Shown: in pieces, positions 55,335-63,782 of the stretch
Numbering within the stretch: position 1 is the first letter of the stretch
Layout: each line of letters opens with the position of its first letter
Assembly: GCA_016200895.1 (NCBI GenBank)
Contig: JACQDX010000090.1
Span: forward strand, 62,001 to 126,000
Origin: Burkholderiales bacterium
GTDB lineage: Bacteria > Pseudomonadota > Gammaproteobacteria > Burkholderiales > Burkholderiaceae_D
Direction of reading: 5' to 3'
Length of the DNA stretch: 64,000 nt
Position numbers and translations under genes: made by a program
The notes under the pieces: generated by a model
The model's input: the letters and a program-made list of their open reading frames with translations, nothing else
Database searches by the model: none
What the model was told of the DNA's origin: nothing

Positions 55335-55530
55335 TAGGGCTTACTCAAAACCGCCCCAGCTGCGTTGCAGCTCCCGCATTCAGTAAAATTCGGTACTAAA
55401 GTACTGTCTTCGTCGCAGCGGTGCAGTCGGGGTTTCGGGCAACATGTTGCCTGCCGTCGAAACGAACCTCCCTTGCAAGGGAGGTTTCCTAAAGCATTAG
55501 CCTTGCTGGGACGATTTTGCGTAAGCCCTA
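55335..55530 (+). mobile_element. Miniature inverted-repeat element with extra hairpin module, copy 5 (196 bp)
   Basis: The ends TAGGGCTTACTCAAAA (55335-55350) and TTTTGCGTAAGCCCTA (55515-55530) are flanked by AATTT on both sides (55330-55334 and 55531-55535). The first part matches the 103-bp copies. An extra module of about 80 bases follows, with GGCAACATGTTGCC (55438-55451) and the perfect palindrome AACCTCCCTTG/CAAGGGAGGTT (55465-55486). The left duplication overlaps the stop codon of the diguanylate cyclase gene without changing it. The module is shared, inverted, with the copy at 20895. The 174 bases from 55531 to the glnS start hold nothing else recognised. Confidence 0.85.
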
Positions 55531-55704
55531 AATTTGCTATCGTATTAACTACTTTCCAGAATATCTACCCTCTGATACTCTCTGTTGCACCAGCACTTCA
55601 GTCCATGCATAACCAAACAGTCGCGCCATCTATGCTGCGCTACGGTAAAATGCTTGTCATCTCCCTATTTAGAGTGCCTTACAAGGCCCACAAAGTTATT
55701 CGCC

Positions 55705-57453
55705 ATGAGCAAAGATATTAAAAATAACAGCAATGCAGCATCTGCAACGCCAGCAACACCTGCACCCATTTCCAACTTCCTGCGCGCCATCATCGACAAT
55801 GACCAGGCTGCTGGCAAATATGTACGTGACGGCTTACCCACGGTAATCACCCGCTTCCCGCCTGAACCGAATGGTTACCTGCATATCGGCCATGCCAAAT
55901 CCATCTGCCTGAACTTTGGCCTGGCACGCGATTACGCTGGCCGTTGCCACCTGCGCTTTGATGACACCAATCCTGAGAAAGAAGACCAGGAATATGTCGA
56001 CACCATCATGGACAGCGTCAAATGGCTGGGCTATGACTGGAACAACAAGGGCGAAGAACATCTGCACTACGCCAGTGATTATTTTGACCGCCTGTATGAA
56101 ATCGCAGAATACCTGATCGGTGCAGGCCATGCCTATGTCGATAGCCAAAGCGCTACCGACATGGCGGCCAACCGCGGTGATTTTTCCAAACCAGGCGTGA
56201 ACTCCCCTTTCCGTGACCGTGCACCCGCAGAGTCACTGGCCTTGCTGCGCCGCATGAAGGCTGGTGAATTCAAGGATGGCGAACACATCTTGCGCGCCAA
56301 GATAGACATGGCATCGCCCAACATGAATTTGCGCGACCCGGCCATCTACCGCATACGCCATGCCCACCATCACCGCACGGGTGACAACTGGTGCATCTAC
56401 CCTATGTATGACTACACGCATCCCCTGTCAGATGCGATAGAAAACATCACTCATTCAATTTGCACACTGGAATTCCAGGATCACCGCCCTTTCTATGACT
56501 GGATCATAGAGCGCGCCGCCGAAGGTGGATTCTTCAAAAAACCAGTACCGCAACAATATGAGTTTGCGCGCCTGAACCTGACCTATGTCGTCACCAGCAA
56601 ACGCAAACTGCGCCAACTGGTAGAACAAAACATTGTCAACGGCTGGGACGACCCGCGCATGCCCACCATCGTCGGCATACGCCGCCGTGGCTATACACCT
56701 GAATCCCTACAACTGTTCTGCGAACGCATAGGCGTGACCCGTTCTGACGGCTGGATCGATTACAGCACCTTGGAAGGCTGCCTGCGCGAAGACCTCGACC
56801 CCAAAGCACCACGTGCCACTGCCGTGCTGCGCCCGTTGAAGCTCATCATCGACAACTTCCCAGAAGGCGAAAATATCGCCTGCACCGCACCTATCCATCC
56901 GCACCACCCAGAACTGGGTAACCGCGAATTCACCATAGGCAAAGAACTGTGGATAGAACAGGAAGACTTCATGGAAGAACCCGTCAAAGGCTACTTCCGC
57001 CTCTTCCCTGGCAACAAGGTACGACTGCGTTATGGCTACGTGGTTGAATGTACAGGCTGCGATAAAGACGAAAACGGCAAGGTCATCGCCGTCCACTGCA
57101 ACTACTTCGCCGACAGCAAATCCGGCACTGAAGGCAGCGCCAACTACAAAGTCAAAGGCAACCTCCACTGGGTCAACGCCGCCGACGCACTGGAAGCCGA
57201 AGTCCGCCTGTACGACCGTCTGTTCACTGACGCAAACCCCGATGCAGGCGGCAAAGACTTCATGGCCTTGCTGAACCCGAATGCACTGGAAGTAGTACGC
57301 GCCTACGTAGAGCCTGGCCTGGCGACGATCACGCCAGATACACGTTTGCAATTTGAACGCCACGGCTACTTTGTGGCGGATCGCGTGGATTCTGTAGTTG
57401 GGAAACCGGTGTTTAACCGGGTGACGACTTTGAAGGATTCGTGGGGCAAATAG
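55705..57453 (+). CDS. glnS: Glutaminyl-tRNA synthetase
   Basis: 582 residues from ATG 55705; the frame upstream to 55585 is not family-like. It charges tRNA-Gln with glutamine. Seen in the sequence: RFPPEPNGYLHIGHAKSI (HIGH motif), RFDDTNPEKEDQEYVD, the KMSKS-like VVTSKRKLRQLVEQ, and the C-terminal anticodon-binding barrels (GKELWIEQEDFMEEPVKGYFRLFPG). A short polar N-terminal extension (NNSNAASATPATPAP) precedes the core. It is followed by a clear terminator. Confidence 0.96.
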   Translation: MSKDIKNNSNAASATPATPAPISNFLRAIIDNDQAAGKYVRDGLPTVITRFPPEPNGYLHIGHAKSICLNFGLARDYAGRCHLRFDDTNPEKEDQEYVDTIMDSVKWLGYDWNNKGEEHLHYASDYFDRLYEIAEYLIGAGHAYVDSQSATDMAANRGDFSKPGVNSPFRDRAPAESLALLRRMKAGEFKDGEHILRAKIDMASPNMNLRDPAIYRIRHAHHHRTGDNWCIYPMYDYTHPLSDAIENITHSICTLEFQDHRPFYDWIIERAAEGGFFKKPVPQQYEFARLNLTYVVTSKRKLRQLVEQNIVNGWDDPRMPTIVGIRRRGYTPESLQLFCERIGVTRSDGWIDYSTLEGCLREDLDPKAPRATAVLRPLKLIIDNFPEGENIACTAPIHPHHPELGNREFTIGKELWIEQEDFMEEPVKGYFRLFPGNKVRLRYGYVVECTGCDKDENGKVIAVHCNYFADSKSGTEGSANYKVKGNLHWVNAADALEAEVRLYDRLFTDANPDAGGKDFMALLNPNALEVVRAYVEPGLATITPDTRLQFERHGYFVADRVDSVVGKPVFNRVTTLKDSWGK

Positions 57454-57475
57454 AAAGCTTCTACAACAAACCTTA

Positions 57476-57498
57476 AAACCCGCTATTGCGGGTTTTTT
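57476..57498 (+). terminator. Rho-independent terminator of glnS
   Basis: The perfect stem AAACCCGC (57476-57483) / GCGGGTTT (57488-57495) has a 4-base loop and continues into a T run to 57498. It lies 22 bases after the glnS stop; the A tract on its left would also serve the convergent gene at 57526 weakly. Confidence 0.88.
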
Positions 57499-57525
57499 AA
57501 TAACTCAAATATTCAGATTATTGCA

Positions 57526-58320
57526 TCAATGAGGCTTGCCGCTGAAAGCTTTGGCGCGTTGCCCAGCGAACTGCCCTCTTCCAAAACCTGTCAAATTCCA
57601 GTGGCCGGACACGGCACCTGACTTCAGATTGATTTTGCCATCGAAACTGGCTGAGCCTGCCAAGCCTTTTCCTGTCATTTGTACGACACCATCTGTCGAT
57701 ACTTTACCGGTGATCGTGAAACTGCTATGGGCTGTGCCTGAATCGGCAGAACCAAAGATATTGCCAGCACGATCGACATGGATATAAAACGTACCTGTAT
57801 CAGCACCGCTATAGCTACCGTAGTAATCGCCAAGAATACCCGTATAGCCAGATTCACTGGCCTCAGCTTGTGCCGATTCCCTGGCTAACGATGTTGCCTG
57901 CGAGCGAAGCTGGGCAAGACTGACTGCGGCTTTGGCGGGCACTTCTGCTTCGATGCCAGCTGTTATGTCTGCAAATGATTTTGCTGTTGCCGGAGGTGTG
58001 GGCAATTTCTCAACTGATGCTGGATTCGTTGTCACCCTGGGTAAATGTGCAGACTCTTTTTGGGTAACAGGCGGCGGCTTTTGATGCTCTGCGTCTTGAT
58101 GTTCTGCTTTTCGATGCTCAATTTTTTGTGTCAATGGATCTGCTTGCGGCATAACAGGCATCATGAAAGTCACGACCGTCCCAGATTCGTCTTTTTCTGT
58201 CCGGGAAGTGAAGTTGTGAGATAAAGCCATGAAGAACAGGATGTGCATCACCAGGATGATGAATAGAGGCCGCATCCTGATATGGGAAGTTCCATGCAAT
58301 GTTTGCTGTATTGATGCCAT
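57526..58320 (-). CDS. Membrane-anchored protein with proline-rich linker, unknown function
   Basis: 264 residues. One N-terminal membrane helix (MRPLFIILVMHILFFMAL) precedes a long polar, Pro/Gln/His-rich linker with near-repeats (KIEHRKAEHQDAEHQKPPP), like TonB-type periplasm-spanning proteins. From about 155 there is a glycine-rich beta domain (GTFYIHVDRAGNIFGSADSG, ITGKVSTDGVVQMTGKGLAGSASFDGKINLKSGAVSGHWNL) with a repetitive pattern of short strands. No TonB C-terminal motif (YP) was found, so it is not TonB itself. Function is unknown. Confidence 0.65.
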   Translation of the reverse strand: MASIQQTLHGTSHIRMRPLFIILVMHILFFMALSHNFTSRTEKDESGTVVTFMMPVMPQADPLTQKIEHRKAEHQDAEHQKPPPVTQKESAHLPRVTTNPASVEKLPTPPATAKSFADITAGIEAEVPAKAAVSLAQLRSQATSLARESAQAEASESGYTGILGDYYGSYSGADTGTFYIHVDRAGNIFGSADSGTAHSSFTITGKVSTDGVVQMTGKGLAGSASFDGKINLKSGAVSGHWNLTGFGRGQFAGQRAKAFSGKPH

Positions 58321-58439
58321 TCACTTATCCACTGTCTTGCACGGCGCCCATCGATTATGACGACGCCATGCCTTCATGTTTCCGTTTCTGCTTTTCATTC
58401 CGTTGACGGCTGCAGGCGTATCTGCCTGTAGCCGTCAAC

Positions 58440-59534
58440 TTACTGCGCCAGCGGGAATTCGCTATTGATGATCTTGTTGCCGATATCGGCAACGCTGACA
58501 TCTGCATTCGACAATATTACTACGCCCTTACCTGCTTTTTTATCAAAGACGATATAGCTGCTGTAACCGCCTGTCTTGCCTTCCAGGCCCAAGATGGAAC
58601 TGTCGAATTTATTATTGTAGCCGCCCCAGACAAACAGGAGGCGGTTGCCGGTCTCGAATGGTACCTGCAGCTTGTGCATCGTGCCGTTCAAGGGTGTCTT
58701 GGTCTGCTCCATGTTGGCGGCAAGGAATTTGAGCATGTCATTGGCAGATGAGTGCAAGCCGCCTGCGCCTTCGAATGAAGTGAAGTTCCAGGCTGGTGCA
58801 GTGGCAAATTGTGTCTTGCTGCTGTAACCGGTTGCCATGCGTTTTTGCATGTCTGCGTTGAGATTGACGCCTGTGGCTGTCATGCCCAGAGGCGTAGTGA
58901 CGCGGTTCTTGATCAGGGTGTCATAATCTGTACTGGCGCGCTGGCTAAGTGCCAGGCCCAGCAGGCCATTGCCAAAACTTGAATAAACAAAACGCGTGCC
59001 GACATCGTATTTCATGTCGTAGCCGGACAAGAATTCATAAGCCTTGTTGGCAGTAAAACCTGCATAGGGATTATCGCTGCCAGAGTTAGCAGATACGGCA
59101 GCAGGTAAGCCAGAGCGATGAGAGGACAAGTCTGCGAGTGTGATTTTTCTGTCGTCATAGTAGGGTACCTTGACGCTAGCAGGCAGGTAAGTGGCGAGTG
59201 GATCTTTTAATCTGATTTCGTTTTTTTCTGCCATATCCATCATGGCCACACCAGTAAATGCGCTGGTGACGGAACCAATTTCAAACAGGGTATCGCCATC
59301 GACAGGACGGCGCTCTGCGAGATTGGCATAGCCGTAGCTGATTACTCTGCTACCTTTTTCATCGACAATGCCGACTACCAGACCGACGCCTTTTTTATCT
59401 GTATCAACGCGCTGCTTGAGGATGTTTAAAATGTCTGCGTCTGACATGGATGTCGCTGCATGCGCCTGAATTGCACCCAGTGCCAGCGTTGCCATCAGTA
59501 ATTTTGCAGGGAGAAGGCGGTAAGTTTTTTTCAT
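58440..59534 (-). CDS. Serine beta-lactamase-fold (class C/LACTB-like) protein with altered active site
   Basis: 364 residues from ATG 59534; the frame extends to 59792, but the extra part has no signal and is not family-like. A signal peptide (LLMATLALGAIQAHA) is followed by a beta-lactamase/D-peptidase fold: LFEIGSVTSAFTGVAM at 83-98, LSSHRSGLP at 136-144, FVYSSFGNGLLGLAL at 182-196 and GKTGGYSSYIVF near 320. The family has S-x-x-K at the first motif; here it is SVTS (88-91), without the catalytic lysine, and the usual YxN reads YSS. The nucleophile serine is kept. Activity may be lost or changed. Confidence 0.78.
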   Translation of the reverse strand: MKKTYRLLPAKLLMATLALGAIQAHAATSMSDADILNILKQRVDTDKKGVGLVVGIVDEKGSRVISYGYANLAERRPVDGDTLFEIGSVTSAFTGVAMMDMAEKNEIRLKDPLATYLPASVKVPYYDDRKITLADLSSHRSGLPAAVSANSGSDNPYAGFTANKAYEFLSGYDMKYDVGTRFVYSSFGNGLLGLALSQRASTDYDTLIKNRVTTPLGMTATGVNLNADMQKRMATGYSSKTQFATAPAWNFTSFEGAGGLHSSANDMLKFLAANMEQTKTPLNGTMHKLQVPFETGNRLLFVWGGYNNKFDSSILGLEGKTGGYSSYIVFDKKAGKGVVILSNADVSVADIGNKIINSEFPLAQ

Positions 59535-59817
59535 ATTCGTTGTGCTTTCTGATTCAGGATTGAGAGACCCAGACTCACTCTTGGTGAAATCTGCAAACTG
59601 GTAAAACTGTGCAAAGGCAAACTTGCCCCTTCGCCGGTGCTGCTTGATTGCATGCACATGGCGCAATATAGGCAATACCTGATTTGCAAGTAGGCAGATT
59701 GAGACGGAAACGCAAATTAAGGGATTGAAAGTGAAATTTTGAGGAACCAAATGCACGAGCTGTTCATGGATTCCGTGCGCGACTAAGCGCAATTGATGCC
59801 GCAGCGAGCTGACGCTT

Positions 59818-60741
59818 TTAACGCGCCAGTGGCGATGTTAGTGGTAGCAGCAAACCGCTTTGCTGCAATACTTCACGGGCCATGGTCACGAGCTTGCCAT
59901 CCGCCAGCCCTTGTTCCTGCCGCAAGTAGGAAACGTAGTACATCAGCGGATTCAGCGGCGGTTTTACTGTCAGCGTGCGTATGATTCCACTCTTGATTTC
60001 TGCATCGACCACGGCGCGTGGTAGCACGGCAATGGCGTGGCCTGCAGCAACAAGTTTGATCATCATCGCCATGGAATTGCAGATACTGAGATTTTCTGGC
60101 TCATGGCCTGCCAGCCTGAACCATTCCATGACGACATTACAGATCGTCGTTGGTGAAGGCATGGCAACGACAGGCAGTGCCGCCATGCCTGCGGGGTGCA
60201 GCGCTTGTTCGTTAAGTACGGTTTGGGTAGATGCCACCCATGCCAGGTCTACATGGCCTATCGCAACATCAACGACATGCGGTGCAGAGACGGGGTCGCT
60301 GAGGATGGCAATGTCGAGTTCGCGGGCATTCAGTTTGCGGCTCAGGTTGGCCCCCACATCGATGGTCAGTTCCACACGCACATCGGGGTATTGAGTTTTT
60401 AGTCGTCCCAGCAATTCTATCAGGCCAGACATGGCGGTCGATTCATTCGCCCCAAGGCGCAGTAGGCCACGCATGGGGTTGCGCCGTTTGCTGATTTGTT
60501 CAAGATCGTCAGACAGGCGCAGCATTTTTTCTGCCTGCGCCAGCACATCACGCCCGACTGGCGTGATGACAGCGCGATGACCGCCGCGCTCAAACAGCTT
60601 AAGACCCAAAATGTCTTCCAGCTCCTGGATTCTGGCAGTAATGGTCGGCTGGGTCAGGTGCAGCTGCTTGGCTGCCGCATGAAAACCACCTAGCCGAGCT
60701 ATCCAGTAAAAGGTTTCAAGTTGCTGTAGTGAGGGTCGCAT
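59818..60741 (-). CDS. LysR-family transcriptional regulator
   Basis: 307 residues. The N-terminal winged helix-turn-helix (LETFYWIARLGGFHAAAKQLHLTQPTITARIQELEDILG, residues about 7-45) is followed by a periplasmic-binding-like effector domain (LRLGANESTAMSGLIELLGRL and later segments). It is divergent from a DUF1445 gene and a DMT transporter gene, the usual layout in which a LysR protein controls its neighbours. Two dyad sites lie in the gap. The effector is unknown; the neighbours suggest an amino-acid derivative such as D-glutamate or 5-oxoproline. Confidence 0.92.
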   Translation of the reverse strand: MRPSLQQLETFYWIARLGGFHAAAKQLHLTQPTITARIQELEDILGLKLFERGGHRAVITPVGRDVLAQAEKMLRLSDDLEQISKRRNPMRGLLRLGANESTAMSGLIELLGRLKTQYPDVRVELTIDVGANLSRKLNARELDIAILSDPVSAPHVVDVAIGHVDLAWVASTQTVLNEQALHPAGMAALPVVAMPSPTTICNVVMEWFRLAGHEPENLSICNSMAMMIKLVAAGHAIAVLPRAVVDAEIKSGIIRTLTVKPPLNPLMYYVSYLRQEQGLADGKLVTMAREVLQQSGLLLPLTSPLAR

Positions 60742-60745
60742 GATA

Positions 60746-60758
60746 GATAAATTTTATC
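60746..60758. promoter_or_regulatory. Palindromic LysR-type operator candidate
   Basis: GATAAATTTTATC is a 13-base palindrome (GATAAA-T-TTTATC) 5 bases upstream of the LysR gene start, the normal place for autoregulatory LysR binding. It contains a T-N11-A spacing. Called by eye. Confidence 0.5.
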
Positions 60759-60814
60759 AACTATTGGCAATAACTTCAATTATCTTCTATCAAGACTGCA
60801 TTTTATACTGACTC

Positions 60815-60846
60815 TATCAATCGTGAGTCGTCATGACTCATTGATA
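60815..60846. promoter_or_regulatory. Interrupted dyad upstream of the DUF1445 gene
   Basis: The arms TATCAAT...GAGTC (60815-60829, with 3 unpaired bases) and GACTC ATTGATA (60835-60846) surround a 5-base loop. It lies 36 bases before ATG 60882, in the expected promoter or leader of the divergent operon. It could be an activator or repressor site or an RNA hairpin; the sequence alone does not decide. Confidence 0.45.
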
Positions 60847-60881
60847 AACACCCTCACTATCCACATGCTATGGAGTCGCCC

Positions 60882-61679
60882 ATGCCCTCATCATCAGTTA
60901 TATCCCAGTCTCCCTCAGAATTGCGCCTTGCCATACGTAAGGGTGAATGGCGTAAGGAAACCTCGGGTCTGGCACCCGGTTATGTACAGATCAATCTGGT
61001 GATCCTGCCTGCAAAAGATGCCAGCGACTTTCACCGCTTTTGTCAAAAAAACCCCAAGCCTTGTCCCTTGATTGCAGTATCAGAGGTCGGGGATCCATTC
61101 CTGCCTTTCCTTGGGGTTGATCTTGATATCCGTAGCGATGTGCCGCGTTATCGTGTCTTCCGCGATGGTGAGCTTGTGACTGAACCTGATGACATCCGTG
61201 ATATCTGGCGCGATGACCTGGTGACTTTTGCCCTCGGTTGCTCTTTTACCTTCGAGCATTCGCTGATGGAAAATGGCATAGGCATACGTCATATACAACA
61301 AGGGCGCAATGTGCCCATGTACCGCACTACCGTACCAACCTCGCCTGCAGGTGCATTCCAGGGGCCCTTGGTAGTCACCATGCGGCCCATGAAGGCGGCA
61401 GATGCGATACGGGCGATACAGATTACCTCGCGCTTCCCGGGTGTTCACGGTGCGCCTGTGCATATCGGTGACCCGGCACTGATAGGCATCACTGATCTTG
61501 CCCTACCTGATTATGGTGACGCAGTGACGATCGATGAGGGTGAGCTGCCCGTGTTCTGGGCTTGTGGTGTCACACCGCAAGCGGCGCTGATTCATGCCAA
61601 ACCTGAGCTATGCATTACCCACGCGCCTGGCCACATGCTGCTGACGGATTTGCGCAATAGCGATTACTCGGTGCTTTGA
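60882..61679 (+). CDS. DUF1445 / UPF0317 putative hydro-lyase (D-glutamate cyclase-like)
   Basis: 265 residues from ATG 60882, preceded by GGAG at the right distance; ATG 60870 is the longer alternative. Seen in the sequence: [61 protein letters not shown] and [13 protein letters not shown], all typical of the DUF1445 family. The human homologous domain forms part of D-glutamate cyclase, which gives 5-oxo-D-proline; the bacterial role is less clear. The DMT transporter gene follows 30 bases later, and the LysR gene is divergent. Confidence 0.9.
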   Translation: MPSSSVISQSPSELRLAIRKGEWRKETSGLAPGYVQINLVILPAKDASDFHRFCQKNPKPCPLIAVSEVGDPFLPFLGVDLDIRSDVPRYRVFRDGELVTEPDDIRDIWRDDLVTFALGCSFTFEHSLMENGIGIRHIQQGRNVPMYRTTVPTSPAGAFQGPLVVTMRPMKAADAIRAIQITSRFPGVHGAPVHIGDPALIGITDLALPDYGDAVTIDEGELPVFWACGVTPQAALIHAKPELCITHAPGHMLLTDLRNSDYSVL

Positions 61680-61709
61680 AAAAATTCCACTCTATACAGG
61701 ATGTGCGCA

Positions 61710-62609
61710 ATGGGTTTGATTTACGGTTTGCTGGTGGCATTGATCTGGGGTGCGCAACCTGTGGTTGCCAGTTTTGGTTACCGCGCATCGCTGGATATTT
61801 TTGACCTGACCGTATTGCGTTTTGCTGTCAGCGGCTTGATCATGCTGCCCTTCTTTATCCGGGGTGGCGTGTGGAATGCCGCAGGCATAGGTTGGCGCAG
61901 GGCGCTGGTCTTGTTGCTGCTGGCCGGCCCCTTGTACAACATGGTGCTGGTTGGCGGCCTGCACTGGGCACCGGCTTCGCATAGTTCGCTTATCTATCCG
62001 GCATTTACGCCACTGTTCACGTCCTTGCTGGCAAAGCTGATGCTGGATAAGCGTGACGGCATCCCCATTCTGGGCCTTGGTTTGTTGCTGCTTGGTGTCG
62101 TCATCGTCAAGGCAGGCAGTATTTTGCAGCCACAGTCAGCCACTTATGCCCAGGCCTGGCGTGGTGATTTGCTGTTCATGCTTGCTGCACTGATGTGGTC
62201 GTTTTATACGGTGCTGATGCGGCGCTGGAACACCAATCCATTGTCGGTTGTCAGCGTGATACAGGTAGGTGGCCTGCTATATGTGCCGGTGTATTTTTTC
62301 TTTGCTGGTACAGCCTTGTTCCAGCTAGATGCCAGAGCTATCGCTGTGCAGGCGGTTTATCAAGGCTTGCTGGTGAGTGTGGTATCGGTCTTGTTGTTTA
62401 ATCTGGCCGTAAAGCAGTTGGGTGCCAAGGCATCAATGTTCACTGCCCTGATGCCCATCGTGGGGGTGTCACTGGCCATCATTGTACTAGGTGAGACTTT
62501 GACTTTATCCCTGTTACTTGGCGCAATGCTGATATCAGGAGGATTGTTTTTATCGCTCAGACCTGGCAATTGGCAGAAGGACGAATCAAGGAGACCATTG
62601 AAAAACTAA
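61710..62609 (+). CDS. DMT-superfamily (EamA) transporter
   Basis: 299 residues from ATG 61710, chosen because AGG at 61698-61700 is at a suitable distance; ATG 61701 is 9 bases upstream. Ten hydrophobic segments form two EamA repeats (GLIYGLLVALIWGAQPVVASFGY; WRGDLLFMLAALMWSFYTVLMRRW; TALMPIVGVSLAIIVLGETLTLSLLLGA). It is 30 bases downstream of the DUF1445 gene and probably exports or imports the compound handled by it. The C-terminus is short and basic. Confidence 0.87.
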   Translation: MGLIYGLLVALIWGAQPVVASFGYRASLDIFDLTVLRFAVSGLIMLPFFIRGGVWNAAGIGWRRALVLLLLAGPLYNMVLVGGLHWAPASHSSLIYPAFTPLFTSLLAKLMLDKRDGIPILGLGLLLLGVVIVKAGSILQPQSATYAQAWRGDLLFMLAALMWSFYTVLMRRWNTNPLSVVSVIQVGGLLYVPVYFFFAGTALFQLDARAIAVQAVYQGLLVSVVSVLLFNLAVKQLGAKASMFTALMPIVGVSLAIIVLGETLTLSLLLGAMLISGGLFLSLRPGNWQKDESRRPLKN

Positions 62610-62719
62610 TTTGCGTTGTTGCGAAATCATTCGAATTTTTAAGCCCCGCATAGTACTCAATTGCACTGGCAAGTTTCTATTGTCAGATTGGTCTACGAAT
62701 ATCAATAAATCTATGTAAA

Positions 62720-62743
62720 AGCAGCATGGCACACCATGCTGCT
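62720..62743. terminator. Terminator hairpin between EamA and hsp20 genes
   Basis: The perfect stem AGCAGCATGG (62720-62729) / CCATGCTGCT (62734-62743) has a 4-base loop. On the minus strand TTTTAC follows, so it best serves hsp20, whose stop codon is at 62771. The T run is short. Confidence 0.7.
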
Positions 62744-62770
62744 CGATCCCTTTCATAAAATGCTGGCAGA

Positions 62771-63202
62771 TTATTCTATTTTCAGTTTTTGCACGCCACT
62801 GGCTGTAGGTTTTTTTGGCAAAGTCAAATTCAACACACCATTGTCGTATTTGGCAGTAGCTTCACTGGCTTCAATTTCTACAGGCAATTGGAAGCTGCGA
62901 GATACTTCACCAAAATAGCGCTCTGTCCGCAAAATTTTCTGATTTGAACCAGTTTTGTCTTCCTGTTTTATTTCTGCACGCAAGGTAACAATATTTCCAT
63001 TCAGTGTGACATGGATATCGTCTTTGGCGACGCCTGGCACTTCAGCATGGACAGTATAGACTTGATCGGTTTCTTCCAGATCGAGTTTGATCTGTGTCGG
63101 ACTAGGTAAAGGATCGCCATGCAGTGGCCTTACAAAGAATCCTGGATTAACGTCACGGAAAAAATCATCAAAAAAATTGCCACGATTACTTAATGCACCC
63201 AT
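62771..63202 (-). CDS. Small heat-shock protein, Hsp20/alpha-crystallin family
   Basis: 143 residues with the alpha-crystallin domain from about 38 to 135: YTVHAEVPGVAKDDIHVTLNGNIVTLRAE, RYFGEVSRSFQLPVEI and the signature GVLNLTLPKKP. It holds unfolded proteins to prevent aggregation in the cytoplasm. The N-terminus (FFDDFFRDVNPGFFVRPL) is the usual aromatic-rich region. A strong AAAGGAGAAACAA ribosome binding site precedes ATG 63202. A GTCAAAT/ATTTGAC dyad lies about 70 bases upstream. Confidence 0.94.
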   Translation of the reverse strand: MGALSNRGNFFDDFFRDVNPGFFVRPLHGDPLPSPTQIKLDLEETDQVYTVHAEVPGVAKDDIHVTLNGNIVTLRAEIKQEDKTGSNQKILRTERYFGEVSRSFQLPVEIEASEATAKYDNGVLNLTLPKKPTASGVQKLKIE

Positions 63203-63782
63203 TTGTTTCTCCTTTCAGAAAAATATGACTCTCGTCAAAGAAAAATTTTTCTTATATTCAAAATAGATCGTCAAATCAAATTTGACAAGGTCAGCATGCC
63301 AACAAAGTTAATGCATGAAAAATGATTTTCAAGTCCTTCATTTTGCGACTCTTTTTTCAGGCGAAAAACTGGATTTAAAATCTGGGCGGGGAATTGAAGT
63401 GAGGAATCATTTCCTCCTTGAAATGCGTTATAGCGGGAGAAAGAGTCTTCTATTATCAGGCCGATCATTATATGAGAAGACATATTACCGGCAGGCATGA
63501 GTCCTGTTTTGAATGCGGCGCTTGCTACGCCAGTTACTGTGTTTCAATTTATTGGGCAAGCAAATACAAATGATATTGCCGATGCGATGCTTGAAGTATT
63601 GACGCCTGTGTATTCTTGTTTGAGCGGCCTTGCCGGGAAGTGCAACCCGGTGATGACAAATGCCAGAAAGCGCAGGTCAGACATAATTTGGCTGCACTGC
63701 CAGTGAAAATAAAGAAGGATTCAGACAAACTCGCCGCTTGAGTGTAGGATGTGCAGCCTGAAGAAACAAACTGGGAACAGCT
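63203..63782. other. AT-rich intergenic region upstream of hsp20
   Basis: 580 bases. It includes the 7-bp dyad GTCAAAT (63270-63276) / ATTTGAC (63280-63286), which overlaps possible minus-strand promoter elements (TTGATT and TATAAG, 17 bases apart, read in the hsp20 direction). Two short frames (63315-63500 and 63498-63706) lack good ribosome binding sites and recognisable content, and were not called. Confidence 0.45.

Noticed and set aside
63498-63706. 69-codon frame upstream of the last partial gene
   Set aside because: A weak ribosome binding site and no recognisable family; it could be real but was not supported enough to call.
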